This document shows, piece by piece, positions 1-8,528 of a DNA stretch of 29,218 bases. The stretch is from Actinomycetota bacterium (GTDB taxonomy: Bacteria; Actinomycetota; Humimicrobiia; Humimicrobiales; Humimicrobiaceae). The notes under the pieces were generated by a model, which saw nothing but the letters and a program-made list of their open reading frames with translations, did no database searches and was not told the origin of the DNA. The position numbers were made by a program, and so were the translations under genes. The DNA is taken from NCBI GenBank assembly GCA_018400395.1, contig JAGYMN010000005.1, forward strand, positions 1-29,218, written 5' to 3'. The number at the start of each line of letters is the position of its first letter. Within the stretch, counting starts at the first letter, position 1.

Positions 1-635
1 GCGGCGGGACAGGAGCTGCGGATGATGGCAGTGTTGAGACTTGTCCCAAGTGCGGCGGAATGGGAAAGGTCAGGATTACCAGGCAGACCATGATTGGCAG
101 TGTTATAACAACTGCTACATGCGACATGTGTAACGGGACAGGGAAAATAGTTAAAAATCCCTGTAAAAAATGCAGGGGTCAGGGACATCACAGCTTTAAG
201 AGGAAAATAAAGGTGGATATACCTGCCGGCATACATGACGGTGACAGGTTGAGAGTTTCAGGTAAGGGAGATTCCTCCGGCAGGGATTCAATAAGAGGGG
301 ATCTTTATATAACAGTTAAAGTAGAGCAGCATCCGGAGTTTAAAAGGGATGGGGATGACGTTGTATCAGAGATCAGGATCTCATTTGCCCAGGCTGCACT
401 TGGGGTTACAGTAGGGGCCGATACGCTTGACGGTAAAGAGAAAATAAGGATAAAACCCGGAACCCAGCCGCAGACCAGAGTAGTTTTAAAATCAAGAGGG
501 TTTGTACAGCTGAATGGGTATAGAAGAGGAAATCATGTCATAAATATAATGGTAGAGATTCCAAAAAAACTGAGCAGGCATGAGAAAGAGATGCTTGCAG
601 ACTATGCCCGGGCCAGGAAAGAACCCGTAGGTTAA
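1..635 (+). CDS. dnaJ: Chaperone protein DnaJ, C-terminal part (5' end outside window)
   Basis: DnaJ is the Hsp40 co-chaperone that delivers unfolded clients to DnaK and stimulates its ATPase. The reading frame is open from the first base, which lies inside zinc repeat I (the end of CxxCGGTGA). Three complete CxxCxGxG repeats follow: CPKCGGMG, CDMCNGTG and CKKCRGQG, the cysteine-rich domain that binds two zinc ions. Downstream are the two beta-sandwich client-binding domains (KVDIPAGIHDGDRLRVSGKG, then GDLYITVKVEQHPEFKRDG) and the C-terminal dimerisation part. The J domain and G/F linker are upstream of the window. An internal ATG at base 60 is only a methionine within repeat II, not the start. 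rsmE follows after 34 bases, so the two are probably co-transcribed. prmA, often found between dnaJ and rsmE in Firmicutes, is absent here. Confidence 0.97.
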   Translation, partial: GGTGAADDGSVETCPKCGGMGKVRITRQTMIGSVITTATCDMCNGTGKIVKNPCKKCRGQGHHSFKRKIKVDIPAGIHDGDRLRVSGKGDSSGRDSIRGDLYITVKVEQHPEFKRDGDDVVSEIRISFAQAALGVTVGADTLDGKEKIRIKPGTQPQTRVVLKSRGFVQLNGYRRGNHVINIMVEIPKKLSRHEKEMLADYARARKEPVG

Positions 636-669
636 ATATATAAGAATATACTATAATAGGCCATATAAA

Positions 670-1410
670 ATGAGCCATCCATATATGTTTGTCGGTCCTG
701 ATAGGATTGAGGGCAATAAAATCATTTTAAAAGAGAAGGGCGATATATCACATCTTCGGGGGTCCCTGAGGTGCAGGGCAGGGGACACTGTTATTTTTTC
801 AGATAATGAAAGCCATAAATACAGGACCGCAATAAGAAGTATAAACAGGGAGGAAGCGGTTTTTGAAATAATAGAGAGTAATCTAATAGAGAGATCCCTG
901 CCCCATATATCATTGTTCCAGTGCATATTGAAAAAAAATGCAATGGAGTTTGTAATACAGAAGACTGTGGAGATAGGTGTTTCAAAAATAATTCCGGTGG
1001 AAAGTGAGAGGTCTGTACCGGATATAAGCAGTAAAAAGGCAAAATTTGAAAGATTTCAGAAGATATCCGATGAAGCTTCCATGCAGTGCAGGCGGGATTT
1101 TAAATGCAGGATAGAAATTCCGACCAGAATTGATGATATTGATACAGATGCATTTGATTATTTCTTTTTCCCGTACGAGAAAGCAGATAAGGATACCGGA
1201 AGCATAAGCAAAGCCTTAAAAGATCTTTCCAGGGCGGAAAATATTGCATTTCTTATAGGTCCGGAAGGAGGCCTTTCTGCTGGTGAAGCCTCTATTTTAA
1301 AAGGCAGGGGTGCCCTGGAAGTAAATCTGGGTAAAAATATATTAAGAGCTGAGACTGCTGCAGTTTATTTTCTATCGGTTGCAGATTTTTTTATTAAGTC
1401 GGGACTATGA
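670..1410 (+). CDS. rsmE: 16S rRNA (uracil(1498)-N3)-methyltransferase RsmE
   Basis: RsmE uses S-adenosylmethionine to methylate N3 of U1498 in 16S rRNA, near the ribosomal decoding centre. The 246-residue product matches the usual family length. It has an N-terminal PUA-like RNA-binding part (SHPYMFVGP ... HLRGSLRCRAGD) and a C-terminal SPOUT methyltransferase knot. The cofactor-binding knot motifs are IGPEGGLSAGE (GPEGG at residues 197-201) and LGKNILRAETAAVYFLS near the end. The ATG at 670 fits the family N-terminus, but no strong Shine-Dalgarno sequence precedes it. It lies between dnaJ and mtaB, a common Gram-positive order. Confidence 0.95.
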   Translation: MSHPYMFVGPDRIEGNKIILKEKGDISHLRGSLRCRAGDTVIFSDNESHKYRTAIRSINREEAVFEIIESNLIERSLPHISLFQCILKKNAMEFVIQKTVEIGVSKIIPVESERSVPDISSKKAKFERFQKISDEASMQCRRDFKCRIEIPTRIDDIDTDAFDYFFFPYEKADKDTGSISKALKDLSRAENIAFLIGPEGGLSAGEASILKGRGALEVNLGKNILRAETAAVYFLSVADFFIKSGL

Positions 1411-1471
1411 ATCATATGGGTATTTAACATTTTAGTTCACTGTTATTCAAATACAGGGCGGAAGCAGTAAT

Positions 1472-2791
1472 ATGAGATTCTCAATAAACACTCTTGGATG
1501 CAGGTCAAACCTCTGTGAATCGGATGAAATATCCAGCGAGCTTGAAAGGTCTGGTTTTCAAAAAGTTGACTACAGGGATGGGAAACTGCATTTCTGTATT
1601 ATTAATACGTGTACAATTACGTCGGAGGCCGATAGGAAGGTAAGGCAGCTTTTAAGGAGGATTAAAAAGACCAACCAGAATGCAAAAATGGTGGTAACCG
1701 GATGTTTTGTCAGGCAAAACAGAAGTTTTCTGGAAGATAATGAAGTGGATCTTATCATAGATAATGAAAAAAAAGATGATATTTACAGTATGGCTTCGGA
1801 AATAGCAAAAATTATGGGGGATGGGCCGGCTGCGGTAAGAGCAAGACAAAAACCGGGCAGCATATATAATAATTCATTTGGTCCGCGTATACGGTACCAT
1901 TCCAGACCCATGGTAAAGATACAGGATGGGTGCGAGCAGCATTGTAGTTATTGCATTATCCCTATCACCAGGGGTAAATACAGGAGTGTCGACAGCGGAA
2001 GTGTTATTAATAAGGTGAGGGGCCTGGAGAAGGCAGGATTTGATGAAATAGTACTGACAGGGATCAATATTGGGAAATATGGCCTGGATCTTGAAGAAAG
2101 GCATGGGTTACCCGGGCTGGTAGAAAAGTTAGTCGATAAAACAAATATAAAAAGAATAAGAATAAGCTCTATTGAGGTAAATGAGGTAGATGACAGGCTG
2201 CTTTCGGTGCTTTCAGATAACAGGGAAAGGTTCGCCCGCCATTTGCACATACCCCTGCAGAGCGGAAGCGATTCTATATTAAAGTCTATGCGAAGACCCT
2301 ACAGCGGGCAGTTTTTTATGGAAAAGATATCAAAAGCAAGGGAGGTCTTTCCGGATATAGCCATAACCACAGATGTAATGGTCGGTTTCCCGGGAGAGAC
2401 AGATGAGGACTTTAATAAAAGCCTTGGCTTTGTGGAGGAGGCAGGATTTGCCAGGCTCCATGTTTTTAAGTTCTCTTCAAGGCCGGGAACAGCTGCCGGC
2501 AAAATGAATAATAAAATAGGGTCTTTTATAAAGAATGAGAGGAGCAGGTTAATCAGGGAACTTGGTATGGAATTAAGAAATAAGTACATGGAGCACAATA
2601 TAGGCAGAAATCTTGATGTTGTTGTTGAAAAAATAGATGGGGAAGATGGACTGGTATCCGGGATTTCCGGAAATTATATAAAGGTTTATTTTAGAAACGT
2701 GATTGATTACAGTAAGCTGAGGGGAAAGATTATAAAACTAAAGGCAGAAAAAAAATTCAGGGACGGTTTATTTGCTGCTGCTCCGGGATAG
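1472..2791 (+). CDS. mtaB: tRNA t6A37 methylthiotransferase MtaB
   Basis: MtaB is a radical-SAM methylthiotransferase that converts t6A37 to ms2t6A37 in ANN-decoding tRNAs. The N-terminal UPF0004 domain supplies the auxiliary [4Fe-4S] cysteines C10 (TLGCRSN), C47 (INTCTIT) and C78 (VTGCFVR). The radical-SAM CxxxCxxC motif is C154/C158/C161 in DGCEQHCSYCIIPITRGKYR. A TRAM-like C-terminus follows. At 439 residues it has normal length, and the RSNLCESDE segment near the N-terminus fits MtaB (often KVNQYE) better than MiaB. A 61-base gap separates it from rsmE, with no terminator visible. It could be confused with MiaB or RimO, but the rsmE neighbourhood favours MtaB. Confidence 0.93.
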   Translation: MRFSINTLGCRSNLCESDEISSELERSGFQKVDYRDGKLHFCIINTCTITSEADRKVRQLLRRIKKTNQNAKMVVTGCFVRQNRSFLEDNEVDLIIDNEKKDDIYSMASEIAKIMGDGPAAVRARQKPGSIYNNSFGPRIRYHSRPMVKIQDGCEQHCSYCIIPITRGKYRSVDSGSVINKVRGLEKAGFDEIVLTGINIGKYGLDLEERHGLPGLVEKLVDKTNIKRIRISSIEVNEVDDRLLSVLSDNRERFARHLHIPLQSGSDSILKSMRRPYSGQFFMEKISKAREVFPDIAITTDVMVGFPGETDEDFNKSLGFVEEAGFARLHVFKFSSRPGTAAGKMNNKIGSFIKNERSRLIRELGMELRNKYMEHNIGRNLDVVVEKIDGEDGLVSGISGNYIKVYFRNVIDYSKLRGKIIKLKAEKKFRDGLFAAAPG

Positions 2792-2884
2792 GGCTGATTT
2801 AATTATTTTAGGAAAATGCATTATAATCAGATAGGGTCTTAAAAATAAATATATTAATATGTATGATGAATGAGATAAATAAAA

Positions 2885-2912
2885 TTGTAAAATACAGAAA
2901 AAATAGTATAAT
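2885..2912 (+). promoter_or_regulatory. Candidate sigma-70 promoter for the HIT-phoH-pgpH-ybeY group
   Basis: TTGTAA at 2885-2890 and TATAAT at 2907-2912 are separated by 16 bases, in the 202-base gap between mtaB and the HIT gene. The perfect -10 box and AT-rich surroundings support it. Transcription would begin near 2919, leaving a leader of about 75 bases. Judged by eye only. Confidence 0.5.
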
Positions 2913-2993
2913 ACGCTGTTTGGGATAAAATCAAAAAGAATTTTTAATTGTTTTTTGTTTTGTCCGGGTTTATTTAATTAGAAGGGTAGCGAA

Positions 2994-3338
2994 ATGAAAG
3001 AGTGCCTTTTCTGTAAAATTGTAAGAAAAGAAATAAAAAGCGATATTGTTTACGAGAATGAACATGTGGTAGCCTTTAAGGACATATCGCCTGTGTCCCC
3101 TTTCCACCTTCTTCTTGTACCAAAAAAACACATAAGTTCTATAATGGAAATAGACAGTTTAAAAGATTCCGAGGTTAAGGAAATAATGAAAGCGATAAAG
3201 ACAGTAGCTGAGGAAAACGGTCTTGATAAAAAAGGCTTCAGAGTAGTTATAAATATGGGTCCCTACGGGGGGCAGATTGTGGATCATCTGCATTTTCATA
3301 TAATGGGTAAACGGAAATTTGAATGGCCCCCTGGTTAA
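2994..3338 (+). CDS. Histidine-triad (HIT) family protein
   Basis: This small HIT hydrolase (HinT branch) acts on purine nucleoside phosphoramidates and related adenylated compounds; the physiological substrate is unknown for most bacteria. The N-terminal CLFCKIV(R)KEI is the usual start of the family, with a CxxC pair. The catalytic triad is HLHFHIMG, with H98, H100 and H102 near the C-terminus of a 114-residue protein, which is the normal size. The ATG is preceded by a good ribosome-binding site (AGAAGGG, about 7 bases upstream). It is followed by phoH after 55 bases, a frequent arrangement in Gram-positive-type genomes. Confidence 0.94.
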   Translation: MKECLFCKIVRKEIKSDIVYENEHVVAFKDISPVSPFHLLLVPKKHISSIMEIDSLKDSEVKEIMKAIKTVAEENGLDKKGFRVVINMGPYGGQIVDHLHFHIMGKRKFEWPPG

Positions 3339-3393
3339 TCTGTACAGGATTTTATTTGTACGGATAGATTAAACATATTTTAAGGTAGGAATA

Positions 3394-4365
3394 TTGTCTT
3401 CCATCAAACAAAAAATTAATCTGGATTTCAGCAGTGGCCATTCAATTGCAGAATTGCTTGGTGACAGGGATGAATTAATAAAGATTATTGAGGAGAAGTA
3501 TAATGTCGGGATATTTATCCTGGGGGACTCACTGGAGATATCCGGGAGCGCTGAAGATGTAAATAAGGTAACCGGATTGGTGGATGAACTTGTGCTCCAG
3601 ATAAATCTCGGTCAATTTATAGACAGGGAAAAATTATATGATTCAATAAAGATTATGGAAAATAAGGCAAATCTTAAACCGCATCAGATATTTAGTGACA
3701 GTGTAGTTGTCAATAACGGGAAAAAAATTAAGCCAAGGACAGAAGGGCAGAAAAAATATATTGATTCAATAAAGAGGAATACAATAGTTTTCAGCATAGG
3801 CCCTGCAGGAACGGGGAAGACATATCTTGCGCTGGCCGCTGCAGTGGAAGCATTGAGGGAAGACATAATCGGCAGGATAATACTTGTAAAACCTGTGGTA
3901 GAAGCCGGAGAGAAACTGGGGTTTCTGCCGGGGGATATTTATGACAAGGTGAACCCATATCTGAGGCCGCTCTATGATGCCCTCTACGAGATGCTAGATA
4001 TAGAAAAATTTCAGCAATACAGGGATATGGGAATAATTGAAGTGGTACCCCTTGCGTATATGAGGGGAAGGACGCTTAATGATTCTTTTATAATACTGGA
4101 TGAAGCCCAGAACTCTTCACCGGAACAGATGAAGATGTTTCTGACGAGGCTCGGGTTCGGTTCCAAGATGGTTGTAACCGGAGATATAACCCAGGTCGAC
4201 CTTCCCAGCGATAAGCAGTCAGGCCTAATTTTTGTGAAAAACATACTTGACAATATTGAAGGGATTGAATTTGTTTATCTGACTTCAAAAGATATTGTAA
4301 GACATGAACTTGTGCAGAAGATAGTAGATGCCTACAGGAAGTATGGCGATAAAATAAAACCCTGA
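3394..4365 (+). CDS. phoH: PhoH family ATPase (PhoH/YbeZ)
   Basis: PhoH/YbeZ is a cytoplasmic P-loop ATPase that partners YbeY in RNA processing and ribosome metabolism. The 323-residue product has a KH-like N-terminal segment (IEEKYNVGIFILGDSLEIS), a Walker A motif GPAGTGKT at residues 136-143 and a Walker B DEAQ at 236-239. The TGDITQVDLP motif of the family follows. The start is a TTG at 3394, chosen because AAGGTAGGA sits directly upstream and no in-frame ATG precedes the conserved N-terminal region. It is followed after 9 bases by pgpH and then ybeY, so the PhoH-YbeY pair is probably made from one transcript. Confidence 0.94.
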   Translation: MSSIKQKINLDFSSGHSIAELLGDRDELIKIIEEKYNVGIFILGDSLEISGSAEDVNKVTGLVDELVLQINLGQFIDREKLYDSIKIMENKANLKPHQIFSDSVVVNNGKKIKPRTEGQKKYIDSIKRNTIVFSIGPAGTGKTYLALAAAVEALREDIIGRIILVKPVVEAGEKLGFLPGDIYDKVNPYLRPLYDALYEMLDIEKFQQYRDMGIIEVVPLAYMRGRTLNDSFIILDEAQNSSPEQMKMFLTRLGFGSKMVVTGDITQVDLPSDKQSGLIFVKNILDNIEGIEFVYLTSKDIVRHELVQKIVDAYRKYGDKIKP

Positions 4366-4374
4366 TCGATTATT

Positions 4375-6573
4375 ATGATTGAAAATAAAAAGATAAAAAA
4401 AATAAACCAGAAAGATACTGACAGCAGTGGGGAAAATACCGGTTTTATCCGCAGATATTTCTCACCTCGCAGTTTGTCGGCTCAGAGGTTATATATTTTT
4501 CTTATAACACTTGGACTTGTAGTGGCGATACTTTCCTATGTATATACTCCGGAAATCGGGATAGAGCTTGGAAGCCCAAGCCCCAGGACGATAAAAGCAA
4601 ACAGGAGTATTGAATTCGAGGATGTTCAGCAGACGGAGGAAGACCGTAACTTAAATGAGGCTGAAGTGGAGGATATTTACATATATGATATTGATATACT
4701 CAACGGCGAAGAAGGGTCCCTTTATAATATAAGATACTTTTATCTTCTGACTTCGGTAGTGCAAAAAAAAGAAGATATGAATATGGAAGAAAAGGTCGAC
4801 TACCTTACAAACCTTCTTGGAAATGAATATCCCGATTCAATAGTATCGGCAGCCCTTGGTCTCTCAGTTGATGATTTGAATTTGCTTCTTGATAGAACAC
4901 AGGAAATAGCCCGTGAAGTTATGAAGGAAAAGATAAAGCCTACAGAGCTAGACTTTGCCAGGAACGAGGCAATCTCCATTGCTGAATCAGATCCGGAAAT
5001 TCCTCCATATGCAATGCCGTTGGTAAAGGGAGTTCTGCAGAATAACATCAGGGCTACAGCGATTTTTGATCCTGCGGAAACAGAGAAGGCCAGAGAGGAA
5101 GCAAGGCTAAACACCCCTCACCACATGGTGAATATTCTGGAAGGGCAGGCTATTGTGTATGAGGGTGAAATAGTAAACGAAAACGATATTATGATACTGA
5201 CCAGGCTGGGGCTGCTGCAGAGGGAGTTTAACTGGAGCAGGTTTCTGTATATACTTTTTATATGCGCGGTGACATTATTTTTATTTGGTTTCTATCTCTA
5301 TAAATTTGATAATAATATATTCAATAATCCAAAAAAACTGGTTATTAATGCACTCCTTATAATAATTTTTACAGCCATCATAAAGGTATTTACCATACTA
5401 TCATCGATACACATGAATTTCTGGAACTACCTTTTCCCCATAATAACAGTTTCCCTTGTAAGTACAGTACTTTTTAATGCCAGAATAGGTATAATGCTTA
5501 CACTATGCCTGGGAATTTTTGCAGGGATAGCAACGAATTTTGATTTTTCAATCGCAGCAACATACATACTTGGCGGGATACTTGCAACATATCTGGTATC
5601 AAAGGCTTCCCAGAGATCAGAGGTCATGAGGGCCGGCTTTATCAGTTCCCTTGTCCTTGGTTTCCTTTTTATGACAGTAAACCTGGTAGGCGGCGAGGTC
5701 CAGACCATATTATTGTATACGGTTATGGGGATATTAAACGGGATAATATCTGCAATACTTGCAATAGGGCTTATGCCTTTTATAGAGTCGTCTTTTAATG
5801 TAGTAACAGCAATGGGTCTTCTGGAGCTTTCCCATACAGACCAGCCGCTGTTAAAGCAGTTGTTGATAGCTGCTCCGGGGACTTACAACCACAGTCTTCT
5901 GGTGGGTCATCTGTCTGAAAATGCTGCAAAGGCTATAAATGCAGACCCGCTGCTGGTAAAGGTTGCAGCCCTGTACCATGATCTGGGAAAATTAAAAAGG
6001 CCTGAATATTTTTATGAAAATCAGAAAGATATCGAAAACATTCATGACAGGCTCAACCCTTCCATGAGCAGAAATATTATTGCAAATCATATAAAAGACG
6101 GGGTGGAGATAGCACGTAAAAATAAAATACCTGCCAGGGTGCTGAATATCATATCCCAGCATCACGGCAACGCTGTTATATCGTATTTTTATGAAAAACA
6201 GAAAGATAAGACCTATTCTACAAATGGAAGCTCAAACGGTCTTGAGGGACATTTCAGATATCCGGCCAGAAAGCCGCAGACCAAAGAAGCAGCAATACTT
6301 ATGCTTGCAGATTCAACCGAGGCGGCTGTACGATCAATTGAAAAAATAACACCAAAGAAAATAGAGCAGATGGTAAATGATATAGTAGAGGACAGGATAA
6401 AAGACGGCCAGCTTTCTCAGGCACCCATAACAATTAAGGAAATAGATATTGTAAGGAAAACCCTTATTGACGGGCTGATTTCTATATATCATTCCAGGAT
6501 TTCATATTCCAGTGATGAAAAACCGGCTGCCCGGGAGGATATGGATAAGGTCTCAAGCAGCGATTATTATTGA
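4375..6573 (+). CDS. pgpH: Seven-TM HD-domain protein, PgpH-type cyclic-di-AMP phosphodiesterase
   Basis: This membrane phosphohydrolase probably degrades c-di-AMP to pApA, by analogy with Listeria PgpH. A single N-terminal membrane helix lies at about residues 35-55. It is followed by a large extracytoplasmic 7TMR-HDED domain (to about 285) and a block of six or seven helices (about 290-470) rich in Leu, Ile and Phe. The C-terminal cytoplasmic HD domain contains GTYNHSLLVGHLSE, the signature AALYHDLGKLKRPEYF (H535-D536) and a second His-rich QHHG motif. The 732-residue length is normal for the family. The product is near-contiguous with phoH and its stop overlaps the longest possible ybeY frame. 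c-di-AMP activity is inferred from architecture; no cyclase gene is in the window. Confidence 0.9.
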   Translation: MIENKKIKKINQKDTDSSGENTGFIRRYFSPRSLSAQRLYIFLITLGLVVAILSYVYTPEIGIELGSPSPRTIKANRSIEFEDVQQTEEDRNLNEAEVEDIYIYDIDILNGEEGSLYNIRYFYLLTSVVQKKEDMNMEEKVDYLTNLLGNEYPDSIVSAALGLSVDDLNLLLDRTQEIAREVMKEKIKPTELDFARNEAISIAESDPEIPPYAMPLVKGVLQNNIRATAIFDPAETEKAREEARLNTPHHMVNILEGQAIVYEGEIVNENDIMILTRLGLLQREFNWSRFLYILFICAVTLFLFGFYLYKFDNNIFNNPKKLVINALLIIIFTAIIKVFTILSSIHMNFWNYLFPIITVSLVSTVLFNARIGIMLTLCLGIFAGIATNFDFSIAATYILGGILATYLVSKASQRSEVMRAGFISSLVLGFLFMTVNLVGGEVQTILLYTVMGILNGIISAILAIGLMPFIESSFNVVTAMGLLELSHTDQPLLKQLLIAAPGTYNHSLLVGHLSENAAKAINADPLLVKVAALYHDLGKLKRPEYFYENQKDIENIHDRLNPSMSRNIIANHIKDGVEIARKNKIPARVLNIISQHHGNAVISYFYEKQKDKTYSTNGSSNGLEGHFRYPARKPQTKEAAILMLADSTEAAVRSIEKITPKKIEQMVNDIVEDRIKDGQLSQAPITIKEIDIVRKTLIDGLISIYHSRISYSSDEKPAAREDMDKVSSSDYY

Positions 6574-6578
6574 TATTT

Positions 6579-7052
6579 ATGATGCAAGTCGAACTGATCA
6601 ACAGCCAGGATAGCATAGAATTAAATTTAGAATTTATCAAAAAAGCCACTTCCTATATCCTCAAAAAGTTTGACAGGGGAAGCAGTAAGCGTATTAATAT
6701 AATATTTGTCGGAAATGATGAAATAAAAAAGCTTAATAAAAAATACAGGAATATCGACAGGCCCACGGATGTTCTTTCATTTTCTTACCTCTCTAATCCG
6801 GACAGTCCGGAAGAATATGATGATTTTCCGATAGTAGGAGAAATATATATATCTCCAGAGGCGGCAGTTGAAAATTCTATGGAACAGGGAGATGAATGGA
6901 GTATCGAACTTGAAATAATGCTTCTTATAATACATGGGCTCCTGCATATTTTCGGTTACGGCCATGAAAATGAGGAAGATAAGGCACGGATGTTTGGGGT
7001 CCAGGACAGCATGATAAATGATATAAAAAATATTGACTGGAACTTGCATTGA
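6579..7052 (+). CDS. ybeY: Endoribonuclease YbeY (16S rRNA maturation)
   Basis: YbeY is a zinc-dependent single-strand endoribonuclease needed for 16S rRNA 3'-end maturation and ribosome quality control. The metal-binding motif H-x3-H-x5-H is plainly present as HGLLHIFGYGH (H119, H123, H129 from this start). The central RPTDVLSFSY and VGEIYISPE segments are also typical. The frame can be extended to a TTG at 6570 that overlaps the pgpH stop. ATG 6579 or ATG 6582 gives the usual N-terminus (M-Q-V-E-L-I-N), so 6579 is used. No strong Shine-Dalgarno is visible, which suggests translational coupling to pgpH. Era and diacylglycerol kinase, its frequent downstream neighbours, are missing here. Confidence 0.93.
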   Translation: MMQVELINSQDSIELNLEFIKKATSYILKKFDRGSSKRINIIFVGNDEIKKLNKKYRNIDRPTDVLSFSYLSNPDSPEEYDDFPIVGEIYISPEAAVENSMEQGDEWSIELEIMLLIIHGLLHIFGYGHENEEDKARMFGVQDSMINDIKNIDWNLH

Positions 7053-7107
7053 CAGATGATGTAAAATCAATTATATATTACATTTTATTAAAAGTTTACC
7101 TCTTTAA

Positions 7108-7575
7108 ATGGAAAATATTGTCATAAAGCATATCGAAGATTTTAATACGGACTTTATAGAAGAGCTCTGCAGGCTGGAAATAGAAAATCTGGGAAAGGAA
7201 GCATCTGTCAATCAATGGGTCCTGCCTGTACTTATAAGATACGGGCTGGTTTCAATAGCGGAAAGACTACCGCAGGGCGAGACAGCAGGCGTGTGCCAGG
7301 TCCTTAGAAGCTACAGGGATCCCAGCCTTGCATTCATACATTCTTTTTATATACGGCCGCATTTAAGAGGCAGGAAAATAGGCAGGTTTCTGCTTGACGG
7401 AGTTTTGAAAAAATTAATTTCAGATAATATTAAGGAAGTAGAGCTTACTGTTGATCCTGATAATTCACCTGCTGCTTCACTCTATGCTTCTATCGGATTT
7501 AAAAAAATCGCTAAAAGAAAGGATGAATACGGTAAGTCAATTAACAGGGATCTTTACCGGATGATTCTTCAGTGA
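7108..7575 (+). CDS. GNAT-family N-acetyltransferase
   Basis: This 155-residue acetyltransferase of the GNAT fold transfers acetyl from acetyl-CoA to an unidentified amine. Acetyl-CoA-binding motif A is visible as FYIRPHLRGRKIGRFLLDGV (the R-G-x-K-I-G phosphate loop), followed by VELTVDPDNSPAASLYASIGFKK, the motif-B region characteristic of RimI-like enzymes. RimI itself (ribosomal S18 Ala acetylation) is possible, but the N-terminal half does not match it clearly and no tsaB/tsaD lies next to it, so no symbol is given. Its stop codon overlaps a GTG that opens a short degenerate frame at 7572-7634. No clear ribosome-binding site precedes the ATG. Confidence 0.8.
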   Translation: MENIVIKHIEDFNTDFIEELCRLEIENLGKEASVNQWVLPVLIRYGLVSIAERLPQGETAGVCQVLRSYRDPSLAFIHSFYIRPHLRGRKIGRFLLDGVLKKLISDNIKEVELTVDPDNSPAASLYASIGFKKIAKRKDEYGKSINRDLYRMILQ

Positions 7576-7634
7576 AAAATAATATTAAAGCAGGTTTTAT
7601 AGGAGCTGGATTTTATACTGTTCATGGAGAATAG
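7572..7634 (+). pseudogene. Possible remnant of an oxidoreductase 5' end
   Basis: A GTG at 7572 overlaps the GNAT stop in the coupled GTGA arrangement and opens a frame reading (M)KNNIKAGFIGAGFYTVHGE before a TAG at 7632. IKAGFIGAGFY resembles the first beta strand and glycine-rich turn of a Rossmann-fold (Gfo/Idh/MocA-like) dehydrogenase. The same frame stays open to 7682 after the TAG. The remainder of any such gene is absent before deoC, so this is either a deletion remnant or chance. The resemblance rests on about a dozen residues. Confidence 0.25.
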
Positions 7635-7640
7635 ACATTG

Positions 7641-7693
7641 GCTGATAAGATGCTTAAACAACAGCGGCCATCGTTTTTATTTTAGTTATCAGC
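7641..7693. repeat. Inverted repeat in the GNAT-deoC spacer
   Basis: GCTGATAA at 7641-7648 is matched exactly by its reverse complement TTATCAGC at 7686-7693, with 37 bases between. The long loop and lack of a T-run immediately after argue against a simple terminator. It could be an operator for deoC, a terminator remnant or chance. Confidence 0.3.
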
Positions 7694-7755
7694 GATTTTC
7701 CTGTGGCTGGAAATTTTTTGTTTTTTAGAATAATTTTATATATTACAAAGGCAGG

Positions 7756-8466
7756 GTGATTAAAATATTAACCAGAGAGCAATTAGCTAAAACCATAGAC
7801 CAGACACTACTAAACCCGGTAGCTACTCCCAGGGACATAGAACAGCTATGTATGGGCGCAAAAAAGGAGCATTTTGCAGCTGTGGTGGTAAACCCCTCAA
7901 ATATACTCCAGGCGGTCCGCATTCTAGACTCTACGGATGTAAAGGTGTGTGCAGTTGTGGGGTACCCGCTGGGAGCAAATACTATCGAGACCAAAGTCTT
8001 CGAGTCCAGGGACTGCATAAGAAAAGGGGCAGGGGAACTTGACGCGGTTATCAACCTGGGTGCTTTAAAGAACGGAAATTATGATTATATAGAAAAGGAG
8101 CTCAGCGTTCTGGTAAGTGTAATAAGGCGGGAGCAGATAGCGGAATATAACCGTCATATTAATATAAAAGTGATAATAGAAACCGGAATCCTAACAAAGG
8201 ATGAAATAAAAAAGGTAAGCACCATTATTGAGAAATCAGGTGCGGATTTTATCAAGACATCTACGGGATTTGGAGTAAAAGGTGTCGAGCTTGATGATGT
8301 GCGGCTAATAAGGGAAGTTATTACCAGGAATATTGGTGTCAAGGCTTCGGGGGGCGTAAGGACTTTTGAAGACGCACAGGCACTGATAGATGCAGGAGCC
8401 ACAAGGCTTGGAACAAGCAGCGGGATAAATATCATAAAGGAATACAGGATTATTTTTGACAAGTAA
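7756..8466 (+). CDS. deoC: Deoxyribose-phosphate aldolase
   Basis: DeoC cleaves 2-deoxy-D-ribose 5-phosphate to acetaldehyde and glyceraldehyde 3-phosphate in deoxynucleoside salvage. The class I aldolase Schiff-base lysine is K167 in DFIKTSTGFG, the same number as in E. coli DERA. The proton-relay lysine is K196 in VKASGGVRT, and D96 lies in GELDAVINLG. VGYPLGANT and VIIETGILT are further family motifs. The 236-residue length is slightly shorter than E. coli (259) but normal for Gram-positive enzymes. A GTG at 7756 is used as start, with AAAGGCAG just upstream; no in-frame ATG lies near the conserved N-terminus. No other deoxynucleoside genes are adjacent. Confidence 0.94.
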   Translation: MIKILTREQLAKTIDQTLLNPVATPRDIEQLCMGAKKEHFAAVVVNPSNILQAVRILDSTDVKVCAVVGYPLGANTIETKVFESRDCIRKGAGELDAVINLGALKNGNYDYIEKELSVLVSVIRREQIAEYNRHINIKVIIETGILTKDEIKKVSTIIEKSGADFIKTSTGFGVKGVELDDVRLIREVITRNIGVKASGGVRTFEDAQALIDAGATRLGTSSGINIIKEYRIIFDK

Positions 8467-8528
8467 GTTATGAATCAGAAATGTACCAATCTTCTTGACT
8501 GATATAGCTTAAAAAGACAGTTCCTTCT

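Noticed and set aside
60..635. A stand-alone 191-residue gene starting at the ATG at 60
   Set aside because: The frame is open to the window edge and continues the DnaJ zinc repeats upstream, so this is the interior of dnaJ.
7632..7634. TAG recoding, which would extend the short frame after the GNAT gene
   Set aside because: TAG is a normal stop here (mtaB, glyQ, ppdK and dnaG end in TAG at the expected lengths), so recoding is not supported.
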